A stretch of 64,000 bases of DNA from Bordetella holmesii ATCC 51541 (GCA_000612485.1 CP007494.1:1426001-1490000), one strand, 5' to 3'. Positions 37,092-47,169 are shown, counted from the stretch's first letter. The notes: generated by a model not told the origin, from the letters alone. Numbers and translations: made by a program.

Positions 37092-37928
37092 GCCCTGGTG
37101 GGCGGTGTTGGGCTGGGCATTGGCCTGCCTGCTGTGGCTGGTCACGCCCGTGCAGGCCCAGCAGGCCAAGGAGGTTGCGGTGCCCACGTTGTCCAAGCGG
37201 GTGACCGATCTGACCTCCACGCTGGATGCGTCGCAGCAGGCCGCGCTGGAAACCAAGCTGGCCGCACTCGAGCAACGCAAGGGGGCGCAGGTCGCGGTGC
37301 TCATCGTGCCCACGACCGGGCCGGATACGATCGAGCAGTTTGCCACCCGGGTCTTCGATACGTGGAAGCTAGGACGCCAGAAGGTCGATGACGGCATCCT
37401 TTTTGTCGTGGCCAAGAATGATCACACCTTGCGTTTCGAGGTGGGCTATGGCCTGGAGGGGGCGGTGCCCGACGCGATGGCCGCGCGCATCATTCGCGAG
37501 CAGGTGGTGCCGCATTTCAAGCGGGACGACTACGCCGCGGGCATTGAGGCCGGAGTGGACTCCTTGACCAAACTGATTGATGGCGAACCCCTGCCTGCTG
37601 CGGTGGCCAGCGCGGGACGGGACTCGGGTTCGAGTGGTTTCGAGTGGGGGGACCTGCTCGACGTGGGGCTGTTTTTGTTGGTGTTGCTGATTGCCGCCCC
37701 GCCTATTTTGGGCGCGCTGGTCGCCGGCGTGGCCGCCGGGATCATGAGCGGCAGCCTGCTAATGGGCGGGATCGCCGCGGTCATCGTAGGCGGACTGAGT
37801 TTTCTGCTTGGCGTGACCGGTCTGAAAAAAGCGCTGGTCAGCCGTGGCGGTCGCGGGGGACGCGGCGGCGGCGGTTTTGGGGCGGGGGCGGTCGCAGTGG
37901 TGGCGGTGGTGCGTCGGGTCGTTGGTAG
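37072..37928 (+). pseudogene. TPM-domain (YgcG-type) membrane protein, frameshifted at the Gly-rich tail
   Basis: A signal peptide (ends VQAQQ) leads into a periplasmic TPM domain (VAVLIVPTTGPDTIEQFATR, LRFEVGYGLEGAVPDAMA), then two membrane helices. The usual Gly-rich C-terminus (GGFGGGGGRSGGGGASGRW then stop) is obtained by adding one base to GGGG at 37879-37882, giving 285 residues. As written the protein runs on with an unrelated tail. The lesion affects only the low-complexity tail, so the product could still work. Confidence 0.85.
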
Positions 37929-37961
37929 CAGCAGGTCTGCCGGGCAGCGGGCGCGCAAGCG

Positions 37962-39320
37962 TCAGGGCAGCGTGTGCGCCAGCATGTCCGCCAGGGCGGC
38001 TATCTGCTGCTTGCGTCTGTCGTCATCGACATAGCCATTGGCCAGGGCCGACCACTCAGGCCGGCTACGGGCCTCTTTGAGCGGCGCCGGCAAGGGGCCG
38101 CTTTGCCATTGGGCTGCCTGCGACAGCACAATGGGTTCTCGCGCTGCATGGTCGCGGCGTTCGAGCGCCTCGATCAATTGCTGTTGGCGCAGGGCCAGCA
38201 GGCGCAGCACGCCGTCGTCCACGCTCACTTCGCTATAGCCGCGCAGCTTGCCTGATACGCGTTTGCCCAGCCGGCCCACGCCCTGCCAGAGGCCGCCTGC
38301 CGCCGCACCGATAAGCATGCCCGTGCCCAGGCTCAGGCCTGCCGAGAGCAGGTCCACGGCGGCTCCGGCCATGGCGCCGGCGGCCGCACCCACGCCTAAC
38401 TGCACGCCCATGTCTTTGAGCGCCTGCGGATGAAAGAGGTCCATGCCGAACCGCCCGTTCTCCAGCGGCAGCGCATCGGAGCGGTAATCCTGGCGATGGA
38501 AGTTGTACAGCTTGAGCAAGGCGTTGACGCAGGCTTGCTCCCGGTCGCGAATCGTGTCGCGCAGCCGCTCAAGCGTCTGCACCAAGGCTTGGGGCGGGCT
38601 TGGCAGATGCAGCGCGGCGGCGTCGATGAGCAGCTCGGCGGCCAACCGGTAAGCCGCCTGGCGGCGCGCGGTGCGCTCGCGGCCCAGCGCGCTGGACAGA
38701 TCGGCCAGCATGCTCGCCTGCCTGTCCAGCAACACGGCCAGACGCGCATAGAGTTGTTGTTCGCCGTCCAGCGGCGGCGCCACGGTGTCGTACTCGAGCA
38801 CGGCGTGCAGACCCAGTCGTGACATGGCTTGCCGCCATTGGTCGGCGCGGTGGCCGGGCGCATGCACGAAGTTCAGTACGGGCAGAAGTGGGCGCGCACA
38901 CGCGGCCAATAGGGCCAATTCGTCGCGATGTTTGCCCAGCACCGGGTCGCGTGCATCGATGACGTATAGACCGGCATCGCAATCCAGCAGTTTGTTCAGT
39001 ACGCGCGCTTCCTGTTCGTAGCGGCCATGCGCCTCGGGCGAGTCCAGAAAGCGCCGTATGCGCGTGGGCCCGTCCATACGCTGGGCCAGCGGAGCAATGT
39101 GATCCAGATACTCCAGCAGCGCCACGCTGTCTTCCATCCCCGGGGTGTCGAACCACTCGATGCCGGCATGGCCGCGCAGCCGTGCGCTCTGGACGTGACG
39201 CGTGGTGCCAGCGGCATCGTTGACCTCGCCGAAGTCCGCGTCGCGCGTGAGCGTGCGCAGCAGCGATGTCTTGCCGGTGTTGCTGTGGCCGACGACGGCA
39301 ATGCGCAGGGATTCAGTCAT
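37962..39320 (-). CDS. GTPase with DUF3482 domain
   Basis: 452 residues from the ATG at 39320 (MTESLRIAVVGHSNTGKTSL). P-loop GHSNTGKTS and switch DTPGMEDS mark an Era-like GTPase domain. The C-terminal part has glycine-zipper-like hydrophobic stretches (GVGAAAGAMAGAAVDLLSAG) that suggest membrane association. Its start overlaps the end of the DUF2868 gene by 8 bases; the two families regularly occur together. Role unknown. Confidence 0.88.
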   Translation of the reverse strand: MTESLRIAVVGHSNTGKTSLLRTLTRDADFGEVNDAAGTTRHVQSARLRGHAGIEWFDTPGMEDSVALLEYLDHIAPLAQRMDGPTRIRRFLDSPEAHGRYEQEARVLNKLLDCDAGLYVIDARDPVLGKHRDELALLAACARPLLPVLNFVHAPGHRADQWRQAMSRLGLHAVLEYDTVAPPLDGEQQLYARLAVLLDRQASMLADLSSALGRERTARRQAAYRLAAELLIDAAALHLPSPPQALVQTLERLRDTIRDREQACVNALLKLYNFHRQDYRSDALPLENGRFGMDLFHPQALKDMGVQLGVGAAAGAMAGAAVDLLSAGLSLGTGMLIGAAAGGLWQGVGRLGKRVSGKLRGYSEVSVDDGVLRLLALRQQQLIEALERRDHAAREPIVLSQAAQWQSGPLPAPLKEARSRPEWSALANGYVDDDRRKQQIAALADMLAHTLP

Positions 39321-40692
39321 TCGACCCTCGCTCCAGCCACTGCAGGGCCGGCTCCTGGGCATCGAGAATGGCGGCAGCGGGCAGGCCGGCGTCTTGCAGG
39401 CGGGTGCGCCATTGGGCCAGACGCTCGCCTGCGCCCAGCAACCAGATGCGGGTCTGACCCGCATGGGCCGAGAGCGAGGCGATCAGCGCCAGGGAGCCGC
39501 GGTCCGGCGTCTGGTGGGCATCGCATGCCAGCAGCAGGCGCGATGCCGGGCTGGCCGCCAATGCGTCAAGCAGGGCATTGCGCTGCTCGCGGGTATCCAG
39601 ATTGCCCGCATCGAAGACGGTCTCGGTCGCCGGCACGGGCCGGTTCTGCTCCGCGGGCAGCTCCAGGCTGGCATACACCGGCCTGCCGCCGATGGCAGCG
39701 GTATGGGTGATGCGTGGTGTACGCAACGGGTCTGCGGGGCGATCCATACCGCTGGCCTGTGCTGCCGGCGTGAGCCGGTCGCGCAGGGCTGCATAGCCCG
39801 CAAGCTCAGGATCGATGCGCAGTTTTGCCAGGGCGCGCGCGCTCATGGTCAGGCAGAGCAAGGCCGCGAGCAGACGCGGCACGATACCCCAGCACACCAC
39901 CATGCCGATCAGCCAGACCGACCACTGCACCTGGGCCGCTGCGGGCAGAACCTGCTGACCGTCGCTCGCACGCACGATGTCCGGATGGGGCAGGCTAAAG
40001 CCCAGTTGCGCCGGCAGCCAACCTGCCCAGGCCGTCAGGCGAACGAAGGCCTCGGGCCCGAGCAAGGTGGTGGCCCATATGAAGCGATAACTGGCGGTGG
40101 AGAGAATGACGATGAGCGCGCCCAGCGCCGAGCACAATGCCGCCAGCCACAGCAGATGACTGACCGTGCCCAGCAGCCATCGCAGCGCGCCGGAGCGCGC
40201 CAGCAGGTTGAGCAGCGCCTGGGGAATGAGTGCGCTGTCGGGGCCGCGCGCCAGTTTTCGGGTGATCCACAGCCACAACCGCCCTAGCCCGGTTGCGCGC
40301 CCGGCAGGCAGAAGAAAACTTGCCAGCCACAGCAGGAACATCAAGCCGTGCAGGCCCAGCAGCGCGCCCAATGCCCACAGCACGTTGACCGGACGGGATC
40401 CGTCGCCCAGCGCGCCGTAGGCCACGCCTGCGCCCGAGGCCAGGACGATGACCAGCAGTATCAAGAGGGCGAAGACCGCACCTTGGCGCCAGCGCAGGAG
40501 CACATCGTCGAGGTGTTCGCGGCTGGCCAACAACCTGGCGCGCTCGAGCACACGTGCGGAAAAATCGCCCTCTGTCAGCCGGGCGCGGCGGGCTTCGTCG
40601 TGGTCTTCAAGCGGGCCCCAGTGTTCTTCGCGCAGCCGCAGGGATTCAGCCAGCCATTGGGCCGTCAGGCCACCCGAAGCCTGGCGGCTCAT
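39313..40692 (-). CDS. DUF2868 membrane protein
   Basis: 459 residues with about four to five membrane helices (for example VFALLILLVIVLASGAGVAY and LLWLAALCSALGALIVILST) and a soluble C-terminal domain (LLACDAHQTPDRGSLALIAS). Together with the GTPase gene it overlaps it forms a conserved two-gene unit. The upstream YkvA-like gene overlaps its start by four bases. Confidence 0.87.
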   Translation of the reverse strand: MSRQASGGLTAQWLAESLRLREEHWGPLEDHDEARRARLTEGDFSARVLERARLLASREHLDDVLLRWRQGAVFALLILLVIVLASGAGVAYGALGDGSRPVNVLWALGALLGLHGLMFLLWLASFLLPAGRATGLGRLWLWITRKLARGPDSALIPQALLNLLARSGALRWLLGTVSHLLWLAALCSALGALIVILSTASYRFIWATTLLGPEAFVRLTAWAGWLPAQLGFSLPHPDIVRASDGQQVLPAAAQVQWSVWLIGMVVCWGIVPRLLAALLCLTMSARALAKLRIDPELAGYAALRDRLTPAAQASGMDRPADPLRTPRITHTAAIGGRPVYASLELPAEQNRPVPATETVFDAGNLDTREQRNALLDALAASPASRLLLACDAHQTPDRGSLALIASLSAHAGQTRIWLLGAGERLAQWRTRLQDAGLPAAAILDAQEPALQWLERGSND

Positions 40693-41042
40693 CCGGCAGG
40701 ACCGAACCAGCCGTCCAGGCGTTGGCGCGCCTGCGCCTTGACCTGGTCATTGATGGTGAAGGCCACCGTCGCCAGAGCGGTCGTCATCACAGTGAGATCG
40801 TCGGTGTAGCCGACCAGCGGCGCAAAATCGGGGATGGCGTCCAGTGGGAGGATGAAGTAACCCAGTGCGCCATAGATGACGCGGCGCGCCCATTTGGGGG
40901 TGGCTGGATCCTGCAGTGCGAAGTACAGCCAGAGGGCTTTTTCGAGCACTTGGCGGCCGGAAGCCTTGGCGTGGCCGGCCAGCTTGTGCCAGAAGCGGCG
41001 CTCGGAATAGGCGTTTTCGTAGGAGGTAGATGCCGAAGCCAT
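40689..41042 (-). CDS. YkvA-family (DUF1232) small membrane protein
   Basis: 117 residues from the ATG at 41042. The DUF1232 signature is ALGYFILPLDAIPDFAPLVG YTDDL. Small inner-membrane protein of unknown role. First gene of a three-gene overlapping unit with the DUF2868 and DUF3482 genes. Confidence 0.88.
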   Translation of the reverse strand: MASASTSYENAYSERRFWHKLAGHAKASGRQVLEKALWLYFALQDPATPKWARRVIYGALGYFILPLDAIPDFAPLVGYTDDLTVMTTALATVAFTINDQVKAQARQRLDGWFGPAG

Positions 41043-41187
41043 ATCGTTTCCCGTGAAGAGGGCCGCACGCAGGCGCGGCGGTGGGCGATGTGGATATAGA
41101 CCCGGTTTCATTGTAGACGGTTCCGCGGCAAAGCCGCCCGGCGCAAAGCAAAAGGCCCGCATAGGGAATATGTGGGCCTTTGGAATT

Positions 41188-41263
41188 TGGCTCCCCGAGC
41201 TGGGCTCGAACCAGCGACCTGCGGATTAACAGTCCGTCGCTCTACCGACTGAGCTATCGGGGA
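41188..41263 (-). tRNA. tRNA-Asn (anticodon GTT)
   Basis: A 76-base cloverleaf on the minus strand: acceptor TCCCCGA/TCGGGGA, D-arm GCTCAGTCGGTAGAGC, anticodon loop CTGTTAA, T-arm with GGTTCGAGCCC, and an encoded CCA end. The anticodon corresponds to 41228-41230. Confidence 0.96.
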
Positions 41264-41421
41264 AGAGGTAGAGGGGCGCAATTATGCACCAAAAAAATAG
41301 CCCTCGCAAACGATGGCAGGCAGCGCGCCCCTTGCGCGGCCGCAGCCAGGGCCGGCGCTATCATGTGGACACGCACGGCGCGCCTAAGCGCCTTGCGGCA
41401 TGCTCAACCTAGGATTCACCC

Positions 41422-42777
41422 ATGTTGCCCACTTTGCACGAACACATGCAGGCGCTGCGCACGGGCCGCGTCACGGCGCTGGATTTGACCGAGGCCGCGC
41501 TGGAGCGGGCGCAGGACCCGGCTGGCGAGGGTGGGCGGGTGTTCACCCGGCTCTATCCGCAGGCCGCCCGGGCGCAGGCGCGCGCCGCTGATGCGTTGCG
41601 CGCTGCCGGCATCGAGCGCTCGCCGATCGACGGCCTGCCCATCAGCATTAAGGATTTGTTCGACGTGCGGGGCCAGACCACCATGGCCGGGTCGATCGCG
41701 CGTGAAGGCGAACCCCCCGCCACGGCAGACTCCGACGTGGTGTGCCGCCTGGTTGCTGCCGGTGCGGTGATCGTGGGCAAGACCAATATGTCCGAGTTCG
41801 CCTATTCCGGCCTGGGCTTGAATCCGCACTACGGCACGCCGCGCAATCCCTGGGATCGCGCCACGGGCCGCATCCCGGGCGGTTCGTCCTCGGGGGCGGC
41901 GGTGTCGGTGACCGACGGCATGGCGCTGGCGGCCATTGGTTCTGACACGGGCGGGTCCGTGCGGATACCCGCTGCCTTGTGCGGGCTCGCCGGTTTCAAG
42001 CCCAGCGCCTGGCGCGTGTCGATGGCAGGCGCCCTGCCCCTATCAACGAGTCTTGATTCCATCGGCCCCCTGGCATCCAGCGTGGCCTGTTGCGCGACGC
42101 TGGATGCCGTTCTGGCCGACGACACGGCCCTGCCGGCCGATGCCCTGCCTTTGCGCGGCTTGCGGCTGGCCCTGCCTACCGCGATCGTCCTGGACGACGT
42201 GGACGACACGGTGGCCCAGGCTTTCGATGCCGCGTTGTCCACCCTGTCGGCGGCTGGCGCCCTGATCGAACGCATTGACGTGCCTGAGTTCGCCCAGCTG
42301 GCGCAGATCAATGCGAAGGGCGGCTTTACGGCGTCCGAGGCGTATGCCTGGCATCGGAGCTTGCTTGCGCGCAAGGGCGACCGCTACGACCCTCGCGTGA
42401 TTGCGCGCATTCTGCGTGGCAAGGATATGACGGCTGCCGACTACATCGACTTGCTGAGCGCGCGCCAGATCTGGGTGGCTGGCGTGGATGCGCGCATTGC
42501 GCATTACGACGCGCTGGTTTTGCCTACGGTGCCGCAGGTGGCTCCCGCCATCGCACCGCTGGAAGCCTCCAACGAGGCGTTCACGCGCATGAATCTGACC
42601 ATGTTGCGTAACTGCACTTTGATTAATTTTCTTGATGGCTGCGCGCTGTCGCTGCCCTGCCAGGCGCCGGGCGAGGCGCCCGTAGGGCTGATGATCGCCA
42701 GCTCGAACGGCAATGACCGCCGTGTGCTGTTCATCGGCTTGGCCATCGAGGCCGCACTGGCAGCGGCTCGGGGGTGA
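41422..42777 (+). CDS. Amidase signature family hydrolase
   Basis: 451 residues. Lys in SIKDLFDV, the GGSSSGAAVS loop, and nucleophile Ser in GSDTGGSVRIPA form the Ser-cisSer-Lys triad. It resembles GatA-like amidases but stands alone with no gatB/gatC, so it is a general amidase. It lies between two tRNA genes on the opposite strand. Confidence 0.9.
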   Translation: MLPTLHEHMQALRTGRVTALDLTEAALERAQDPAGEGGRVFTRLYPQAARAQARAADALRAAGIERSPIDGLPISIKDLFDVRGQTTMAGSIAREGEPPATADSDVVCRLVAAGAVIVGKTNMSEFAYSGLGLNPHYGTPRNPWDRATGRIPGGSSSGAAVSVTDGMALAAIGSDTGGSVRIPAALCGLAGFKPSAWRVSMAGALPLSTSLDSIGPLASSVACCATLDAVLADDTALPADALPLRGLRLALPTAIVLDDVDDTVAQAFDAALSTLSAAGALIERIDVPEFAQLAQINAKGGFTASEAYAWHRSLLARKGDRYDPRVIARILRGKDMTAADYIDLLSARQIWVAGVDARIAHYDALVLPTVPQVAPAIAPLEASNEAFTRMNLTMLRNCTLINFLDGCALSLPCQAPGEAPVGLMIASSNGNDRRVLFIGLAIEAALAAARG

Positions 42778-42833
42778 GCGGCGCGCGCCGATAGCGAAGC
42801 CCGGCCGTCAGGCGGGGCGTTGCGGGATGCATC

Positions 42834-42909
42834 TGGTGCCGGTGAAAGGAATCGAACCCTCGACCTTCTCATTACAAGTGAGCTGCTCTACCAACTGAGC
42901 TACACCGGC
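42834..42909 (-). tRNA. tRNA-Thr (anticodon TGT)
   Basis: A 76-base cloverleaf on the minus strand: GCCGGTG acceptor, D-arm GCTCAGTTGGTAGAGC, anticodon loop CTTGTAA, T-arm GGTTCGATTCC, encoded CCA. The anticodon corresponds to 42874-42876. Confidence 0.96.
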
Positions 42910-42971
42910 CATGCACGCTGCCGTGTTTTTTGACACGGGAGCGGCATTGTAAACAAAGTTTGGCCGCCGGT

Positions 42972-43409
42972 TTACTTTACGATGGTCAAATGGGGGCGCT
43001 TGGTGTCGGCGCCCGCCTCTTCGTCGGCCTCGGGGGCGTCGCCGCTGTCAACGGCCTCGCCCTCTTCTGGCGCGTCTTCTCGCACCGGCGGTTCATAAGG
43101 TTGGACTTCAAAGCCCATGCCGGCGCCCGTTTCGCGCGCATAGATCGCGCTGACGGCGGCAACCGGCACCATGACAGTCTCGGTCACGCCGCTAAAGCGC
43201 GCCTGGAACTCGATGTACTCGTTGCCCAGGAGCAATTTATTGGTCGCCAGCGTGCCGACGTTCAGGGTGATCTGTCCGTCGCGCACATGGGCCATGGGCA
43301 CCCGGGTGTGCTCGTCGACCTGCACGGTGAGATAGGGCGTATAGCCGTTATCGGTGCACCATTCGTGCAGGGCGCGGATCAGATAGGGTTTGGTCGACGT
43401 TTCGCCCAT
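42972..43409 (-). CDS. sspB: ClpXP protease specificity-enhancing factor SspB
   Basis: 145 residues. The substrate-binding domain starts KPYLIRALHEWCTDNGYTPY and includes NVGTLATNKLLLGNEYIEFQ ARF. An acidic linker follows, and the C-terminal HLTIVK matches the ClpX-docking tail. It delivers ssrA-tagged proteins to ClpXP. Eight bases after sspA, co-transcribed. Confidence 0.95.
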   Translation of the reverse strand: MGETSTKPYLIRALHEWCTDNGYTPYLTVQVDEHTRVPMAHVRDGQITLNVGTLATNKLLLGNEYIEFQARFSGVTETVMVPVAAVSAIYARETGAGMGFEVQPYEPPVREDAPEEGEAVDSGDAPEADEEAGADTKRPHLTIVK

Positions 43410-43417
43410 GACTTGCC

Positions 43418-44029
43418 TTAGCGACGCATGACTTTTTCGGACGGCGTCAGCGCTTCGATGTAGGCCGGACGCGAGAAGATGCGTTCGGCGTACTTTTGCA
43501 GCGGGGCGGCATTCTTGGGCAGCTCGATGCCATAGTGATCCAGGCGCCACAACAGCGGAGCCACGGCCACGTCCAGCATGGAGAATTCTTCGCCCAGCAT
43601 GTACTTGTTCTTCAACAGCAGCGGCGCGAGCTGAGCCAGGCGGTCGCGGATGGCCTGACGGGCCAGCACCATCTTCTTGTCATCGGGCTTGGCGCTGCGG
43701 TCTTCCAGCGTCGAGACGTGGATGAACAGCTCTTTTTCGAAGTTGAAGAGAAACAGGCGGGTGCGCGCGCGCATGACCGGATCGGCCGGCATGAGCTGCG
43801 GGTGGGGAAAACGCTCGTCGATGTACTCGTTGATGATGTTCGATTCGTACAGGATGAGATCGCGTTCGATCAGGATGGGAACCTGGCCGTAGGGATTCAT
43901 GACGGAGATGTCTTCCGGCTTGTTATAGAGGTCGATGTCGCGGATCTCGAAATCCATCCCTTTTTCGAACAGCACGAAGCGGCAGCGTTGCGAAAACGGG
44001 CAAGTGGTTCCGGAGTAGAGCACCATCAT
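43418..44029 (-). CDS. sspA: Stringent starvation protein A
   Basis: 203 residues of the GST fold (MMVLYSGTTCPFSQRCRFVL; PYGQVPILIERDLILYESNI). It is an RNA-polymerase-associated regulator rather than an active transferase. The pair sspA-sspB directly downstream of petABC is the usual betaproteobacterial order. Confidence 0.95.
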   Translation of the reverse strand: MMVLYSGTTCPFSQRCRFVLFEKGMDFEIRDIDLYNKPEDISVMNPYGQVPILIERDLILYESNIINEYIDERFPHPQLMPADPVMRARTRLFLFNFEKELFIHVSTLEDRSAKPDDKKMVLARQAIRDRLAQLAPLLLKNKYMLGEEFSMLDVAVAPLLWRLDHYGIELPKNAAPLQKYAERIFSRPAYIEALTPSEKVMRR

Positions 44030-44136
44030 GGCGGTAAGTCCTTGTATTGAAAAGCGAAAGGCCAGCGTCCTCTAACATAGCAGGTGCTGGCCCCGAATGC
44101 CAGGCAACGACAGGGAGTGGTCCTATCTGTGCAGAC

Positions 44137-44160
44137 GATCCGGCCTGTTGGGGCCGGATC
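44137..44160 (-). terminator. Hairpin after petC
   Basis: GATCCGGCC (44137-44145) pairs perfectly with GGCCGGATC (44152-44160), 6-base loop. No T-run follows, so it may be a processing or weak termination site between petC and sspA. Confidence 0.4.
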
Positions 44161-44181
44161 GGTTCGGCGGGGCGTTATCAG

Positions 44182-45033
44182 TTAGCGTACGTGTTTCCAG
44201 TAGGCGGCGTTCAGGCGCCAGGCAACCACCAGGAACAAGCCCAGAAAGATCATCACCCCCACGCCCAGACGGACACGGAAGCGTTGAACGGGCTCGGCCA
44301 TCCAGGTCATAAAGGCGGTCAGATCGGCGACATCGCGGTCATAAGCGGCCACGCGCGCGGGATCCAGGGCCTTGAACTTTGCCTCGGGCGGTCCCGCATG
44401 GCCACTGAAATGGGCAACGGGTTCCACCTTTGTCGTGGAATAACCTTGCGCATCATACAACGTTGTCACCCTTTCCCAGCTTTTCGTGCCATCCGAGGCT
44501 TCGGTCGGCCGCATCGCCACCAGGGTCAACTCGCGCGGCCCCTGCCGCTGCCAGAGGGCATGCGGCATGGCGGCATTGGGAAAAACCAGATTATTCCAGC
44601 CCGTCGCGCGTTCGGTGTCGCGGTAGAACGTGCGCAGATAGGTATAGATGTAGTCTGAACCGCTGGGGCCGGCGTTGATGGACTTGGCCCGGGCGATGAC
44701 CGACAGGTCCGGCGGCGCGGTGCCGAACCACTTCTTGCCTTCTTGCGGTGTCATGGCGATTTTCATCAGGTCGCCGACTTTTTCGCCACTGAACAACAGG
44801 CTGTCCTGGATCTGCTTGTCGGTCAGGCCGATCTCCTGCAGCTTGTTGTAGCGCATGGCGTTGGCGCCATGACAGTTCAAACAGTAGTTGACGAACAGCT
44901 TGGCGCCGTTTTGCAGCGAGGCCAGGTCATTGACCAGATTGGGCGCCCGGTCCAGAGGGAAGCCGCCTTCGGCGGCATGGGTCGCGGTGCACGAGAGCAG
45001 CAAAGCCAGGGCACCCATCAGTTTTTTGATCAT
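44182..45033 (-). CDS. petC: Cytochrome c1 of the bc1 complex
   Basis: 283 residues. Signal peptide (MIKKLMGALALLLSCTATHA), haem-binding CLNCH in FVNYCLNCHGANAMRY, distal Met region (FPNAAMPHALW) and a C-terminal membrane anchor (LGVGVMIFLGLFLVVAWRLN). It takes electrons from the Rieske protein and passes them to soluble cytochrome c. Third gene of petABC. Confidence 0.97.
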   Translation of the reverse strand: MIKKLMGALALLLSCTATHAAEGGFPLDRAPNLVNDLASLQNGAKLFVNYCLNCHGANAMRYNKLQEIGLTDKQIQDSLLFSGEKVGDLMKIAMTPQEGKKWFGTAPPDLSVIARAKSINAGPSGSDYIYTYLRTFYRDTERATGWNNLVFPNAAMPHALWQRQGPRELTLVAMRPTEASDGTKSWERVTTLYDAQGYSTTKVEPVAHFSGHAGPPEAKFKALDPARVAAYDRDVADLTAFMTWMAEPVQRFRVRLGVGVMIFLGLFLVVAWRLNAAYWKHVR

Positions 45034-45057
45034 GGTCGTTCCGGTTCCTGGTGGGAC

Positions 45058-46446
45058 TCAGTGGCGATGGAAGGTCACGCGATCGGGCACCGGCTTGAAG
45101 GTGCCCAGACGGCTCCAGATGGGCATCAGGAAGAAGAAGCCCAGGTAGATCAGCGTGCCGATCTGCGACGTGAGGTTGAACGCATCGCTGGGCGGCTGTG
45201 TGCCCAGATATCCCAACACCAGGAAATTGACGATGAAGATGCCGTAGAACCACTTGTGCCAGGTGGGTCGGTAGCGGATGGATTTGACCGGGGAGTGATC
45301 CAGCCAGGGCAGAAAGAACAGGATGACTACGGCGCCTCCCATGGCCACCACGCCCCAGAACTTGGCGTCTATGGTGCGCAGAAGCACTGCGATGACGATG
45401 AGCAGCACCGGCAGCGCCAGCCGCGCGAGGCCTTTGAATTGGCTCTTGAGCAGCAGGGCGATCGCGCCCAGGACGGCCGCGCCGGCCAGCACCCAGGTGA
45501 ACTCATCGGTGGTGGCCCGCAACATGGAATAGAACGGCGTGAAGTACCAGACCGGCGCGATGTGTGGCGGGGTCTTGAGCGAGTCGGCCGGCAGGAAATT
45601 GTTGTATTCCAGGAAGTAGCCGCCCATCTCGGGGGCAAAGAACACAATGGCGGCGAACACCAGCAGAAAGCCGGCCACGCCCATGATGTCATGCACGGTG
45701 TCGAAAGGATGGAAGGGCACGCCATCGAGGGGCCGGCCGTACTTGTCTTTGGGGCCGTCTTTGATTTCCACCCCATCGGGGTTGTTGGAGCCGACTTCGT
45801 GCAGGGCTATCAGGTGCGCGGCGACCAGCCCGATGAGCACCAGCGGAATGGCGATCACGTGGAAAGCGAAGAAGCGGTTGAGTGTGGCGTCGGACACGAC
45901 GTAGTCGCCACGTATCCAGATCGAGAGTTCCGGCCCGATGAACGGGATGGCCGAGAACAGATTGACGATGACCTGTGCACCCCAATACGACATCTGGCCC
46001 CAGGGCAGCAGATAGCCGAAGAATGCCTCGCCCATCAGGCACAGAAAGATGGCGACGCCGAAGATCCAGACCAGCTCGCGGGGCTTGCGGTACGAGCCAT
46101 AGAACAGCCCGCGCAGCATGTGCAGGTAGACCACCACGAAGAACATCGAGGCGCCGGTCGAGTGCATGTAGCGCACCAGCCAGCCCCAGGGGACCTCGCG
46201 CATGATGTATTCGACGGACTGGAAGGCCTTCTCGGCATCCGGTTTGTAATGCATGACCAGGAAAATACCGGTCACGATCTGGATGACCAGCACCAGTAGC
46301 GCCAGCGATCCGAAGAAATACCAGAAGTTGAAATTCTTGGGTGCATAGTACTCTGACAGATGCGCCTTCCAGGTGGACGTCACCGGAAAGCGTCGGTCCA
46401 GCCAGCCCAGCAGGCCTGTCGTTTCGACGGTTTTATCGCCAGCCAT
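45058..46446 (-). CDS. petB: Cytochrome b of the bc1 complex
   Basis: 462 residues, the full-length bacterial cytochrome b with eight membrane helices. The haem-ligand His pairs are in MHSTGASMFFVVVYLHMLRG and FFAFHVIAIPLVLIGLVAAH; the Qo-site motif PEW appears as PVW in APVWYFTPFYS. Part of the ubiquinol:cytochrome c reductase. Confidence 0.97.
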   Translation of the reverse strand: MAGDKTVETTGLLGWLDRRFPVTSTWKAHLSEYYAPKNFNFWYFFGSLALLVLVIQIVTGIFLVMHYKPDAEKAFQSVEYIMREVPWGWLVRYMHSTGASMFFVVVYLHMLRGLFYGSYRKPRELVWIFGVAIFLCLMGEAFFGYLLPWGQMSYWGAQVIVNLFSAIPFIGPELSIWIRGDYVVSDATLNRFFAFHVIAIPLVLIGLVAAHLIALHEVGSNNPDGVEIKDGPKDKYGRPLDGVPFHPFDTVHDIMGVAGFLLVFAAIVFFAPEMGGYFLEYNNFLPADSLKTPPHIAPVWYFTPFYSMLRATTDEFTWVLAGAAVLGAIALLLKSQFKGLARLALPVLLIVIAVLLRTIDAKFWGVVAMGGAVVILFFLPWLDHSPVKSIRYRPTWHKWFYGIFIVNFLVLGYLGTQPPSDAFNLTSQIGTLIYLGFFFLMPIWSRLGTFKPVPDRVTFHRH

Positions 46447-46527
46447 CTAACGGCTCCTTCTCTTGTCTCTTATACGTGGCGTATTTGTGCAGCACAACGC
46501 CTGGTCGTTCTGCGCAGGGGCAGACGG

Positions 46528-47169
46528 TCAGGCTTTGTTGTCTTCGTCGACGCCGACAATGATGCGGCCTTCGGACAAATACTGATACGGTGGAACTTCG
46601 AGATTGTCAGGCGCGGGTTTGTTCTTGTAGACCCTGCCGGCCAGATCGAAGGTCGAGCCGTGGCAGGGGCAGAGAAAGCCGCCTTGCCAGCTGGCGGGCA
46701 TGCCCGCGGCCGATCCAGTTTCGAAGTGAGGGGTAGGAGAACACCCAAGATGCGTGCAGATGCCGACACAGACCAGCAGATCGGGCTTGCGGGAGCGGTA
46801 CTCGTTCTTGGCGTAGGCCGGAGTGAAGCCGGGCCGGTTGGACTCAGGGTCGGCCACCAGCGGGTCTTGCGCTTTGATGGCTTTGAGCTGTTCGTCGGTG
46901 CGGCGCATGACCCACACCGGCTTGCCGCGCCATTCGACCGTGCGCATCTGGCCGGGGGCCAGGTCCGCGATGTCGACCTCGACGGGCGCGCCCGCAGCGC
47001 GGGCCTTGGCAGATGGAGCAAAGGTGCTTACGAAGGGGACAGCGGTAGCAACTCCGGCTACGCCGCCCACCGCACAGGCGGTGGTTACCCAGAAACGTCG
47101 CGAAGGATCGGGTGGCAGTTTGGGATCGACCGCCCCTTCTTCATCGTGCATCAGCGTATCTTCACTCAT
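46528..47169 (-). CDS. petA: Rieske iron-sulfur subunit of the bc1 complex
   Basis: 213 residues. A twin-arginine-like start (SRRFWVTTACAVGGVAGVAT) precedes the membrane anchor, and the cluster motifs are CTHLGC and CPCHGS. Its export would depend on the Tat system, which is also encoded in this window (49.8-51.4 kb). First gene of petABC, divergent from mscL. Confidence 0.97.
   Translation of the reverse strand: MSEDTLMHDEEGAVDPKLPPDPSRRFWVTTACAVGGVAGVATAVPFVSTFAPSAKARAAGAPVEVDIADLAPGQMRTVEWRGKPVWVMRRTDEQLKAIKAQDPLVADPESNRPGFTPAYAKNEYRSRKPDLLVCVGICTHLGCSPTPHFETGSAAGMPASWQGGFLCPCHGSTFDLAGRVYKNKPAPDNLEVPPYQYLSEGRIIVGVDEDNKA

Noticed and set aside
44743..46299. A 518-codon plus-strand frame opposite petC and petB
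   Set aside because: A shadow of two certain genes; rich in Gln, Gly, Asp and His as expected from reading bc1 genes backwards.
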